Shown here: positions 22,001 to 28,626 of the stretch, one piece after another
Position numbering within the stretch: position 1 is the first letter of the stretch
How the letters are laid out: each line of letters opens with the position of its first letter
Virus record (IMG/VR): IMGVR_UViG_3300036785_000104
Location: 1-33,240 of that record
Length of the DNA: 33,240 bases
From: a virus
Strand: one strand, 5' to 3'
Program-made: the position numbers and the translations under genes
Notes under the pieces: generated by a model
Told to the model about the DNA's origin: nothing
The model's input: only the letters and a program-made list of their open reading frames with translations
Databases searched by the model: none

Positions 22001-22990
22001 CTTCGGCTCGAACAGCGTCGGCTCGTGCTCCTTGTGCTCGGGTGGCTCCTTGTGCTCGGGCAGCCCGCCGAGCTTGTCGATCCACTTCCCGCCCCGGCCG
22101 CGCGGGTGCAGGAAGTCGCTCCAGTTGATCTCCTCCAACGACTCGCCGGACGCCTCGGACAGCGCCCGGGCTGCGAGGTAGAGGTCGACCTCGCCGGGAG
22201 CTGCAACCGCACGGATCGCTTCCTCCAGCGCCATCGCGGCCTTGGCCATCGCCAGCGCCTGGCCGATCGGCGGCACCGGGTCGCCAGGCTTGAGCGGTTG
22301 GAGTGAGCAGCCGCAGTTGGCGTGGATCGGCGGCGGGATCTGGTCGAGCACCTCCCACGGCCAGTTCTTGCCCGCGAGCGCGAGGCAGCCGAGCGTGTGG
22401 TTCTTGCGGGTGCCGAGCACCCACTTCGCGCCGTTCGGGGAGATGGCCTTGACCCCGGCGTTCTCGACGTGCCCCTTCGCGCGGGCCAGCATCGCCTTCT
22501 CGCGCAGCTTGGCGTAGTGCTTCTCGCGCTCCAGGATTGCGTTGACCCGCTTCTGTCGGGCCTCGGGCGTCGGCAGCGCACCTGCCTTCTGGAGGTCGCC
22601 CTCGACGCGCTTGAGCGACTTCTGCTGGAACGCCTCCTCGAACCGCAGCTCGCGCTCGACGGCCTGGCGGATCACGAGCGGGTTCGCGCCCGGGAACAGC
22701 CTGCGCAGCTCCTTTGTGAGCCAGTCGGCGCTGTCGGTGTGCGTGCGCTTGAGCAGCCGCCGCAGGATCTTGAGGATGATCGCGATCTTGACCCCGTGCG
22801 CGAACGCCTCGACGGGGACCTCGACGGCGCCGACAGCGGCCTGAGCGGGCAGCGTGACCGCTACGCCAGGCGCGATAACCGCCGTCTTGGCGACCTGGCC
22901 CGCGGCGGCGGCTCGGACTATCCGCTGGACGGTCGGGTTGGTCGGGTTGGTCGGCTGCTGCGGCTGCTGATCCGGGGGCTGGACGGCCAC
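19004..22990 (-). CDS. MuF-type head protein fused to pseudokinase, Nudix, ART-like and zeta-like domains, 1328 aa
   Basis: Residues 1-240: MuF-like minor head domain ending PPIHANCGC. 295-303: HPRGRGGKW linker. 385-760: HipA-like kinase keeping Lys408 and Glu420, but with ANRS (639-642) where an active copy has GNWD and RTSMGN where it has RIDQGG. A Nudix domain (about 468-590; box K515-ELWEETGL, with Leu507 in place of the first Glu) splits it. 775-925: ART-like domain with VYVG, FSMK and EPD instead of R, STS and ExE. 963-1008: SH3-like. 1021-1029: second HPRGRGGKW. 1118-1290: zeta-like kinase, P-loop GGAASGKS, DGTGN. It starts with GTG at 22990, without a clear ribosome-binding site. Confidence 0.75.
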   Translation of the reverse strand: MAVQPPDQQPQQPTNPTNPTVQRIVRAAAAGQVAKTAVIAPGVAVTLPAQAAVGAVEVPVEAFAHGVKIAIILKILRRLLKRTHTDSADWLTKELRRLFPGANPLVIRQAVERELRFEEAFQQKSLKRVEGDLQKAGALPTPEARQKRVNAILEREKHYAKLREKAMLARAKGHVENAGVKAISPNGAKWVLGTRKNHTLGCLALAGKNWPWEVLDQIPPPIHANCGCSLQPLKPGDPVPPIGQALAMAKAAMALEEAIRAVAAPGEVDLYLAARALSEASGESLEEINWSDFLHPRGRGGKWIDKLGGLPEHKEPPEHKEHEPTLFEPKPPKMPKPDPHMPELSPESTVVSGPKPEGETILGGDVPEPDKQGPIPSFGHIPLKLKLPPAFGADHIKARHGGDTYIVKDHGGDRSQVASELLSNAVYRTLGVDVPTMGHVKTAPEPDFEQRAEDLPNEPPIDAKPSDRISTGVILREPDGRMTLIEPRNHYGGYIHTFPKGGVEPALTPQQNAHKELWEETGLHAHITGVVGDFKGDTGVSRYYVGVRTGGEATPSDETQAIKTVTPDEAAQMLNRPRDQEVLKALLEQPIPTGAYEDAFPPETQGSALTFQGVDGKTKDITDPSEALGKGYMADALLANRSFLGQRGENVRWKDDNTPVRTSMGNTLGYGAKGKHEFGDTPEEVWTMRTRGQAAGTVPQGEDELRQQASDIARILTNAKIDELANSAPFPNAKERKQVAKTLKARVEWMRRFAAGSESLPTPATGADARAQYADAQDGFEIYPEERQAMEDYAGDAGRTLDGRLTSGKNFTDDDRKLAKRLDAVLEASRAPVDSYVYVGAPGAPNKGMVGKAFSMKPYIRAHTEMANARGQMRMRLLVPGDARALHLEDAGKGEPDMLLPRGQRVQVTGMHTGPDGVPQLDGLVLPYRDPPRIPSDWKPSVMGQTTIAGLKPKLPKEGVPFFKKGDRVDVNGNKATVTGDAGKGMANVKLDSGKGYTVPFSILTRLEEVSAMPHYAEALHPRGRGGKWIVKPSAHVPRPSAHAPKLSAPAPITPASAILGSLGDKRGDEAYQALASGAATDTQKIHQVDGKYTDARKLLHQHIVNHFFANARPVTDGKPKAIFTAGGAASGKSGLAGQASNAEANLDIPEGAVYINPDDIKEMLPEYKQLKGMGREDIAAAAVHEESSDLAKLMTGLAMQGNYPVIVDGTGNSKVGKFGKKLSAARDAGYDVEARYAHVPVGEAIAREKKRAERTGRKVAESLLRSQHRTVAQSYVEDISKMPGVHVKVYSTIERGKPKLIAEKPPDQELKVMNKQQYADHVAKAEA

Positions 22991-23011
22991 ACGCGAAGCC
23001 TAAGCGCGAAA

Positions 23012-23039
23012 CGGGCGGCTGGCTCAAACCAGCCGCCCG
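23012..23039. terminator. Hairpin between GHKL ATPase and MuF genes
   Basis: CGGGCGGCTGG (23012-23022) pairs perfectly with CCAGCCGCCCG (23029-23039), an 11-bp stem with the loop CTCAAA. In the minus direction it is followed by TTTCGCG, so a modest intrinsic terminator is likely. It stands 16 bp after the GHKL stop and about 20 bp before the MuF start, inside what should be a structural-gene operon. It may thus attenuate rather than end transcription. Confidence 0.68.
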
Positions 23040-23055
23040 CTCGCGGGACCGGCGG

Positions 23056-24969
23056 CTACGCGGCCTTGACGACCTTCACCGTCTTGCCGACGTGGGAGAG
23101 TCGAGGACCGACCATCGCGTCGATCCCGACCATCCCCATCAGCGCTGTAGTGAGCGCCTCGTCGGAGCGGAACTTGGTATCCAGATCGTCGCGGGTGACC
23201 TTGCTGGTCAGCGCCTCGACATTCGCCACCGTGGCGATGGCGAGTTCCGCGAACTCCTCCATGACCACCGCCTCGACGCCATCCATGGTCTTCTGATCCT
23301 GCTGGACCATCTTGTCCTGCCAGTGGGTGATGGCCTCTCGCACCGTGGCGTGGTTCTTGTTGCCGTAGATGCGCCCCTTGCCGCCGTCGTCGTTGATCGC
23401 GTTGCGGTCATACCGGATGAGGATCCACTCGTGATCGAACTCGTCGGCTCCGACCCACGCGAACTGCGGCAGGCCATGGCGCACCGGACGCACCTCGGAC
23501 GCGGGCTCGGACCCCGGCTGCGTGCCCTGGTTGAGTGCCGTCACCGGCGGTGGACTGCCGTTCGTTGCGCCGGTCGGCGTGGTCGGGGTCTTGGCCTTGG
23601 TCGGCGGCTTTACCCGTCGCCCCCTGCCGGGCTGGTCCAGCTTCGCCTGCTCGACGCCGTTCTGGTCACGCAGGTAGCGCTTGGTCCGGTTCAGGCGTGC
23701 CGCGATCCGGTCCTTGAGCCGCTCGTAGAGCCGCTTGTTGACCTCATCAGTATCCGGCTCGGGCTGCGCCGCGGCGAGAACAGCAGCGATCTCGTCCGGC
23801 ATCTGTCGGGCGAATGCATCCGCCCACTCGGTCCACGGCATTTCATCCATGAGGACGGCCCCACCCCAATTGAGCGTTGCCCGGTCGGCCTTCATGTAGA
23901 CGCCGTAGTGCGTGTGGTCCTTCTTGTACTTCTCCGGGTCAAACGCAGGTGGATCGACCATGATCCAGAGCCGCTCGCGAACGGCCTTCTCGGTGATTCC
24001 GAACGCGCGCATCCGCGCATAGCTGGCACTGCCCGACGTTAGGTAGAACACCTCGTTATCGAGCCGCACGCCGATGCCTGGCTTGGGCGCGTAGCCGCCG
24101 CCTGAGTAGGCCTGCCCCTCACGCAAGTACCACGTCGCCTTGGCGGTGCCGAGGTCGACGGTGCCCGAGAGCGTCTTGCCGCTTTTGACGGCTTTCTGCT
24201 CAATGAAGTGGACCAGTCCCTTCGTCGTCCTGGTCCGGATCGGCGAATGCTTGCTGTTGAGGTTCGCGGGCCGCTCCGTTGGCCAATCGGCCTTCTTCTC
24301 GGGCATCTCCCAAATGAGCACCCGGCCCTCAGGCTCAAAGAAGCGGTTGTCCATGTAGCGCCCCATGCCGCCCAGGTGATCCTCGTCACGGTCGGGATCG
24401 CCCGTGACCGTGTCCTGACTCAGGTGGTTGCCGAGCAGGAGCAGCGCGGTTCCGTCGCCCTTTGTCGGCAGTAGCTGGGCGAAGTCCACGCCGAGATCCT
24501 CATCGAAGTAGGGGGCGTACACGTCCTCCACGCCGTTCCCTTCGATGAACTCCTGCATGAGACCGTATTCCTCGGCCTTCTCGTCGTAGTACACCCGGAT
24601 CATGGAGTCCTCGCCGTCGCGGCGCGATACCACGATCAGTCCGGCCTTGTTCCACGGGAACAGCGAGGTCTTCGACCCGATCCCGTAGTTCTCGACGGCC
24701 GCCCCGATGGGCTTCCCGCCGCCGCCGAACGTGCGGAAGTAGGTCTTCAGCTCGTCGGGGTACATGCCGTGGCCGTCGTCCAGGACGAACCGTCGGTAGG
24801 TGCCGGTGGCGACTACTCCCTGCCACTCAACGCCGTAGGTCACGTTCTTCGCGCCCGCCTCGAAAGCGTTCTTGGCGGTCTCCCGGACCCACTGGTATGC
24901 GGCTCCTGCAAGGTAGCCGCGTTCGATATGCGGGGCGACTCGCCCCGCCTGTATGGGAGTGAATCCCAT
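23056..24969 (-). CDS. GHKL-family (Bergerat fold) ATPase, 637 aa
   Basis: The ATP-binding motifs of the gyrase/Hsp90/histidine-kinase/MutL superfamily are in order: N-box YQWVRETAKNAFEAGA (Glu30, Asn34), DDGHGM (residues 64-69) and ENYGIGSKTS (93-102). The active-site Glu, Asn and the DxGxG loop are present, so ATP binding is likely. The C-terminal half holds a Pro/Thr-rich linker (about 455-500) and a helical end; no transducer domain can be identified by eye. It could be a TopoVI-B-like, MORC-like or Hsp90-like protein. GGAGAAG precedes the ATG. Its place between portal and MuF genes is unusual. Confidence 0.78.
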   Translation of the reverse strand: MGFTPIQAGRVAPHIERGYLAGAAYQWVRETAKNAFEAGAKNVTYGVEWQGVVATGTYRRFVLDDGHGMYPDELKTYFRTFGGGGKPIGAAVENYGIGSKTSLFPWNKAGLIVVSRRDGEDSMIRVYYDEKAEEYGLMQEFIEGNGVEDVYAPYFDEDLGVDFAQLLPTKGDGTALLLLGNHLSQDTVTGDPDRDEDHLGGMGRYMDNRFFEPEGRVLIWEMPEKKADWPTERPANLNSKHSPIRTRTTKGLVHFIEQKAVKSGKTLSGTVDLGTAKATWYLREGQAYSGGGYAPKPGIGVRLDNEVFYLTSGSASYARMRAFGITEKAVRERLWIMVDPPAFDPEKYKKDHTHYGVYMKADRATLNWGGAVLMDEMPWTEWADAFARQMPDEIAAVLAAAQPEPDTDEVNKRLYERLKDRIAARLNRTKRYLRDQNGVEQAKLDQPGRGRRVKPPTKAKTPTTPTGATNGSPPPVTALNQGTQPGSEPASEVRPVRHGLPQFAWVGADEFDHEWILIRYDRNAINDDGGKGRIYGNKNHATVREAITHWQDKMVQQDQKTMDGVEAVVMEEFAELAIATVANVEALTSKVTRDDLDTKFRSDEALTTALMGMVGIDAMVGPRLSHVGKTVKVVKAA

Positions 24970-24985
24970 GGCTGTCTTCTCCTTC

Positions 24986-25001
24986 GCAAGCTTTCGCTTG
25001 C
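24986..25001 (-). other. 5'-UTR hairpin with GAAA tetraloop
   Basis: On the transcribed strand the sequence is GCAAGCGAAAGCTTGC: a 6-bp perfect stem closed by the stable GNRA-type loop GAAA. It ends 4 nt before the GGAG ribosome-binding site of the GHKL gene. Such a structure could stabilise the mRNA or tune translation. The role is inferred. Confidence 0.5.
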
Positions 25002-25006
25002 ACTCG

Positions 25007-25024
25007 GCCTAGCACACGCTAGGC
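25007..25024. promoter_or_regulatory. Short palindrome GCCTAGC-ACAC-GCTAGGC
   Basis: Perfect 7-bp arms separated by 4 bases; the half TAGCACAC is the operator word of this genome, but the full palindrome is shorter than 19 bp. It lies about 10-25 bp downstream of the presumed start of transcription, so it could be a secondary operator or fold as an RNA hairpin in the leader of the GHKL mRNA. Confidence 0.45.
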
Positions 25025-25040
25025 GATTGGTTGTGCCTCA

Positions 25041-25069
25041 ACAATAGCACACGATTGAGGCTTGCGAAC
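25041..25069 (-). promoter_or_regulatory. Promoter with diverged operator upstream of GHKL gene
   Basis: Plus-strand 25045-25063 reads TAGCACACGATTGAGGCTT, an operator copy with a good left arm and a poor right arm. The minus strand gives CGTGTGCTATTGT, an extended -10 (TATTGT, 25046-25041). TTCGCA lies 16 bp upstream as a weak -35. It allows the GHKL gene to be transcribed apart from the portal gene. Confidence 0.52.
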
Positions 25070-25093
25070 CGAAGGCTTAGGTAAGAACGCGAG

Positions 25094-27133
25094 CTAGTCC
25101 GAGTGTCCGTTGCGCGCCGCCGCGGCCTCGGCCAGCAACTCGTCCACGAGGTCGCCCAACTCCTCGTCCCAAAGCTGCATGATGTCCTCGACGCGCTCGG
25201 CCTCGGCGCTCTGGTACATCTGGCCTTGGTTGTCCTGATAGTCCTGCGAGAACCCGGCCACGCCGTACGGGTTGCTCTCGCCCTCGGGGCCCTCGCCGGG
25301 AGGTGTGCCGCCGCCAGGTCCAAATGGATTCGGGCCGGTCGGAATCAGCGGCGGTGGCGGTGCCGCCCCGCCGCCGCCTGGCTGAGCGCCGCCCATGGAG
25401 GACGCGAGCATCGGATCGACGTAGCCCTCGGGCAGGATGCGCTCCACGGCGGCGGCCGGGTCGGCCATCTCCAGCCCCTGGCCCAGCGCGACGGTCAGCA
25501 GCGTGCGGCTCAGCTCCAGGTTGGTGTTGTTCGGGTCAAACGTACGCGCAAGGTTTGCGATGGACGTGATGAGGTCGGTCATCGTGCGCTTCAGCGGGCT
25601 CGGCATCGCGAACTCGTAGCCGAGGTCACGCTCTGTCTGCGCCTCGTCTTTGGTCTGGCCTTCGTAGCCCTCGCCGAGGAACCCCTTCGGCTCCTTGTCG
25701 AGCGGGTCGGTCATGGACAGCGGTGGCTCTTGCTGGTCCGGTGATGGTGGCGTCATACCCTCACCGCCCGGTACCTGCTCGCCCGGCTTCTTGGACTTGA
25801 GCGCGGCGCGCTCCTCGTCCGTCAGCTCGGTCGGCAGCCGCCCGGAGTCCACGGCTCGCTGGATCACCCGGTCGATGAACGCGCGGAACAGACCCTCGAA
25901 CAGCTCCTGGAACGCCTCGACGCGCTTGACGACCGGCAGTTCCAGTGCCTGCGCCGTCGCGAGGTTCGCGTTGGACTGGTCGCCCAAATAGTGCTGCGGC
26001 CAGGTGGCGGCACTGATCTGCGAGCGGATCATCTGCGCGTCCTGTGATGCCTGCGCCGCCTGCGTCGGGACGGTGAACGGCTGCGTCGTGACCGAGTCGG
26101 AGTCGTTCAAGATCGAGCCCGGCCGCGGGCCGGTGATCAGGGTGCCGGTGTCGTCAATCGAGGACGCGCCGATGCTGCTCGCGCGAGAGATGGCCTTGGC
26201 GGCGATGTTCGCCACCTGCTGCGGCGTGCCCTTCACCGACCGGCGCATGATGAACGCGGCAGCCGCCTGCGTGAGGTCCACGCGGGCTGACATGAAGTCG
26301 TTCAGCGCCGCCATCCACCGGACGATCCGGCGCATCGCCGGAATGCCGAACACCTGCTCGGTCCCGCGGTTGAGCGCGATGTGGTAGACGTAGCCCTCGC
26401 CCAGCTTCTCGGGCGGGCACGTCTCGTCCTCGGTGTCAAGCTTCCCAGTCTCCGGATCGGTCGCGGCCAGCGCCTGGTAGTACACAACCTGCGGCTTGCC
26501 GATCTGCGTCTGCGCCATCGCCGCCGTCTTCAGGCTGATGCGATCCATCGTGTAGTCCCACTCGTACTCGCGGCGCCGGGCCACGTAGTAGAGGACGCGC
26601 AGGCGGTTCTGCGAGTCGCGAACGGCGTCCTCCACAAGGTCGTGGTCGAGCATGCCGAGCTTGACCTTGCCGTCGTCGCCCTCGAAGAACAGGATGAACA
26701 GGTTCGACTGGATCACGAGATCGGTGCAGAGCGCGGTCTGGGCGGAGAACGTGGTCAGCGCCGCCTTGTTGTCCGAGTCGTCCCAGGCCTCGTCAATGAC
26801 GTCCTGGACCCTCTCGTCGGACGCCTTCGGCTTGGGTACGCCGCGTCCGAAGATGAACTGGCAAGACAGGTCCACGTTCGCCCCGGCAACGGGGTCCTGG
26901 ATCCACACCATGCGCGCCTGCGCCGCCATCCGACGTCGTTCTTGCGGCTTGACCTCCTGTGGCTGCCCGCCGATGTGGTCGAGCACGTAGTAGCCCAGGA
27001 GGTCCAGCTCCTTCTGCATGGCCCGGCGCTCGATGTCCGAGGCTTCCAGCAGCTCCAGGCGGTCCTGGTCAACGACGGTCTTGCCGGTGCGGGACTCGAC
27101 GGCCTCCTGCAGACGCTTGGTCCACTCAGCCAC
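25094..27133 (-). CDS. Phage portal protein, 679 aa
   Basis: It forms the dodecameric ring at the head vertex through which DNA enters and leaves. Portal-like segments are the N-terminal RRMAAQARMVWIQDPVAGAN and DLSCQFIFGRG, the wing region EAWDDSDNKAALTTFSAQTA, LDHDLVEDAVRDSQNRLRVLYY, the clip/stem region GIPAMRRIVRWMAALNDFMSAR and the crown-side QHYLGDQSNANLATAQALELP. The C-terminus is Gly/Pro-rich. Length is within the range of large siphovirus portals. GTG at 27133, preceded by GGAG, overlaps the upstream gene by 8 bases. No large terminase gene is found in the 6 kb upstream. Confidence 0.85.
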   Translation of the reverse strand: MAEWTKRLQEAVESRTGKTVVDQDRLELLEASDIERRAMQKELDLLGYYVLDHIGGQPQEVKPQERRRMAAQARMVWIQDPVAGANVDLSCQFIFGRGVPKPKASDERVQDVIDEAWDDSDNKAALTTFSAQTALCTDLVIQSNLFILFFEGDDGKVKLGMLDHDLVEDAVRDSQNRLRVLYYVARRREYEWDYTMDRISLKTAAMAQTQIGKPQVVYYQALAATDPETGKLDTEDETCPPEKLGEGYVYHIALNRGTEQVFGIPAMRRIVRWMAALNDFMSARVDLTQAAAAFIMRRSVKGTPQQVANIAAKAISRASSIGASSIDDTGTLITGPRPGSILNDSDSVTTQPFTVPTQAAQASQDAQMIRSQISAATWPQHYLGDQSNANLATAQALELPVVKRVEAFQELFEGLFRAFIDRVIQRAVDSGRLPTELTDEERAALKSKKPGEQVPGGEGMTPPSPDQQEPPLSMTDPLDKEPKGFLGEGYEGQTKDEAQTERDLGYEFAMPSPLKRTMTDLITSIANLARTFDPNNTNLELSRTLLTVALGQGLEMADPAAAVERILPEGYVDPMLASSMGGAQPGGGGAAPPPPLIPTGPNPFGPGGGTPPGEGPEGESNPYGVAGFSQDYQDNQGQMYQSAEAERVEDIMQLWDEELGDLVDELLAEAAAARNGHSD

Positions 27134-27278
27134 GATCGGGCTCCACGACTCGCCAGCCAGTGAGGTGCTCGACGGGTACGTAGTCGGTTCTGCCGGTCAG
27201 CGCGTTCTCGACCACGGCCTGGCCCGGCTTGGGAAGGTCAACGATCCAGATCAGCATGTCCCCGTCGGTCAAGTACAT
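27126..27278 (-). CDS. Hypothetical protein, 50 aa
   Basis: Begins MYLTDGDMLIWIVDLPKPGQ and ends LTGWRVVEPDRG. The alternation of hydrophobic residues suggests a small beta-barrel or strand pair. ATG at 27278 is chosen because GCGAGAG stands just upstream and the distance to the previous stop is only 8 bp; an earlier ATG at 27317 lies inside the previous gene. It overlaps the portal start by 8 bases and is probably co-translated with it. Confidence 0.55.
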   Translation of the reverse strand: MYLTDGDMLIWIVDLPKPGQAVVENALTGRTDYVPVEHLTGWRVVEPDRG

Positions 27279-27286
27279 CTCTCGCT

Positions 27287-27658
27287 TCAGCGCTGCCGTT
27301 CCTGCTGTCGCTCCCATGCGTCGCGCTCCTGAGCGTCCAGTGCAAGCGCGAGCCCGTCGTTGCGCTCGCGATCCTCCGGGTGCCCGCCGACGCGGTCGCC
27401 CCGGCTGTTCAGTAGGTCGCGAATGGTCTTGCTGCGCCACATCTCCTCGCGGTCCGCGCGCCACACTGGGCACTCCTGGTAGCCCGGCTCGTTGAAGCAG
27501 TAGGCAACCAGCGTCGAGGGGTCGCGGCGGCTGTCGATCAGGCTGTCCGTGATCCGGCACATGCAGCCGGTGCCGCCCACTGCCTCTGCGATCAGGGCGG
27601 CGGCGGGACACGGCGGCGTGGTCGGCCGGGGCACGACGACACGCTCGAAGGCGGTCAT
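27287..27658 (-). CDS. Hypothetical Cys-rich protein, 123 aa
   Basis: A central Cys motif (GTGCMCRITDSLIDSR, then AYCFNEPGYQECPVW) gives four cysteines as CxC...C...C, a possible metal site. The C-terminal third is a charged helical region (RADREEMW, DGLALALDAQERDAWER). ATG at 27658 is used; GGAGG is about 13 nt upstream. I recall similar short Cys-containing proteins in actinobacteria but cannot name the family. It heads the short run that leads into the portal gene. Confidence 0.6.
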   Translation of the reverse strand: MTAFERVVVPRPTTPPCPAAALIAEAVGGTGCMCRITDSLIDSRRDPSTLVAYCFNEPGYQECPVWRADREEMWRSKTIRDLLNSRGDRVGGHPEDRERNDGLALALDAQERDAWERQQERQR

Positions 27659-27716
27659 TGCGCAGACCTTACCTCCGGTCCCGCCAACCCCTCCAAACAG
27701 GCTCGCAGGGCTCACG

Positions 27717-27734
27717 GGGCCGCGCCTACGGCCC
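27717..27734. other. Small GC hairpin in 95-bp gap
   Basis: GGGCCG (27717-27722) pairs with CGGCCC (27729-27734) around a 6-nt loop. It lies between the operator copy at 27761-27779 and the start of the gene at 27658. No T-tract follows, so it could be a weak terminator or a leader structure. Confidence 0.35.
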
Positions 27735-27753
27735 TCCGAGCACCTACCCTGTG

Positions 27754-27975
27754 CTACCCGTCGCGCACGTCGTGAGCTAGCGGAGAACGGCTTAGCGCGC
27801 GGTAGACGGGGAACGGTCCGCCGACCACGCGCGGCATGTACTCGCGCTCGATCAGTCCGGCATCGGCCAGCGCGTCGAGCGTGCGCTGCTGGAAGCCGTG
27901 GCGTCGCGCCAGCTTAGCGGTGCTCTTGCCCACAGACTCAAGCCACGCGAGCGCCTCGCGCTGGCGCCGGGTCAC
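27754..27975 (-). CDS. Small helix-turn-helix-like protein, 73 aa
   Basis: Residues 1-48 look like a compact helix-turn-helix: TRRQREALAWLESVGKSTAK, then GFQQRTLDALADAGLIERE, with 'LADAGLI' typical of the end of a winged-helix recognition region. GTG at 27975 overlaps the upstream TGA as GTGA. Its last codons (LAHDVRDG) are encoded by an operator copy. Possible regulator; family not named. Confidence 0.58.
   Translation of the reverse strand: MTRRQREALAWLESVGKSTAKLARRHGFQQRTLDALADAGLIEREYMPRVVGGPFPVYRALSRSPLAHDVRDG
27761..27779. promoter_or_regulatory. Operator copy inside the end of a gene
   Basis: TCGCGCACGTCGTGAGCTA differs from the copy at 4559-4577 (TCGCGCACGTCGTGTGCTA) at only one base. 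It is inside the last codons of the gene at 27754-27975 and has no convincing -10, so it may be a bare binding site. The near identity over 19 bp of two distant loci, one coding and one not, argues that the sequence itself is selected. Confidence 0.5.
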
Positions 27976-28199
27976 GCCTCGGGCCAGTTGTCGCCGTAGC
28001 CGTGCTTGGTTTCGCCGGTCGCGACGACGGTCCAGTACCAGAAGTTGCTGACCCGGCCGAACGTCGGATCGCGGTAGCAGCCGCTGGTGATCTCGATCTC
28101 GCCGTCGTCGGGGTGGACGTAGTGCTTGCCGATCTGCAGCGTGATCGGCGGCAGGACCGAGTCGGTCACCTCGCGGGCGATGCGGTAGAGGTCAGTCAT
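27972..28199 (-). CDS. Hypothetical protein, 75 aa
   Basis: Begins MTDLYRIAREVTDSVLPPIT and continues GKHYVHPDDGEIEITSGCYR, then VSNFWYWTVVATGETKHGYG, ending DNWPEA. The pattern 'NFWYW...G....GYG' is one I associate with small actinophage proteins of unknown role. ATG at 28199 overlaps the upstream TGA. It is part of a four-gene run from 28609 to 27754. Confidence 0.6.
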   Translation of the reverse strand: MTDLYRIAREVTDSVLPPITLQIGKHYVHPDDGEIEITSGCYRDPTFGRVSNFWYWTVVATGETKHGYGDNWPEA

Positions 28200-28609
28200 G
28201 CCGCTACCGGCACCTTTCCGATCCACTCGAACTGCGCCGAGTTGCGACGCTTGCGGCCCGTGGCCGCGATGGCCTTGTCGTGGGCGAGCACGTGCAGCGA
28301 GTGCGTGATCGTGCCCGAGTTCAGCCCGGTCGCCTTGGCGATCTCAGACTGGTAGGCGGTGCCGTGCTCACGCAGGAAGTCGGCCACGGCAGCCACGGCA
28401 GCCGGTCCGGCGCTCTGCATCGCCGCGTCCACGGACGACAGCTTCTCGGGCGGGTCGGCCAGCTTGGCCCATTCCTCGCGCCGCCGCCGCAGCGTGCTGG
28501 CCTGCTTGCGCAGGTCGGCGATCTGCTGCTCGATGCCCTCGATCTCCGCGTTGATTTCGGCCACGGCAGCCGCAGCCGCCTTCCGCGCTTGTTTCACGGC
28601 CTGTGTCAT
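28196..28609 (-). CDS. Coiled-coil plus winged-helix DNA-binding protein, 137 aa
   Basis: Residues 1-55 form a long charged coiled coil (EINAEIEGIEQQIADLRKQA). Residues 70-130 read as a MarR/ArsR-like winged helix: AVADFLREHGTAYQSEIAKA, TGLNSGTITHSLHVLAHDKA, then a wing GRKRRNSAQFEWIG. ATG at 28609 is chosen because GGAGAAG stands 7 nt upstream; a TTG at 28624 would place that ribosome-binding site inside the coding region. It is a candidate regulator, dimerising through the coil. It follows the Spo11-like gene by 17 bp. Confidence 0.68.
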   Translation of the reverse strand: MTQAVKQARKAAAAAVAEINAEIEGIEQQIADLRKQASTLRRRREEWAKLADPPEKLSSVDAAMQSAGPAAVAAVADFLREHGTAYQSEIAKATGLNSGTITHSLHVLAHDKAIAATGRKRRNSAQFEWIGKVPVAA

Positions 28610-28626
28610 GACTTCTCCATTCAATG

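Noticed and set aside
21591-23027. 478-aa minus-strand frame overlapping the MuF gene
   Set aside because: Arg/Ala/Gly-rich shadow in another frame of the MuF coding region; the main frame carries all recognisable motifs.
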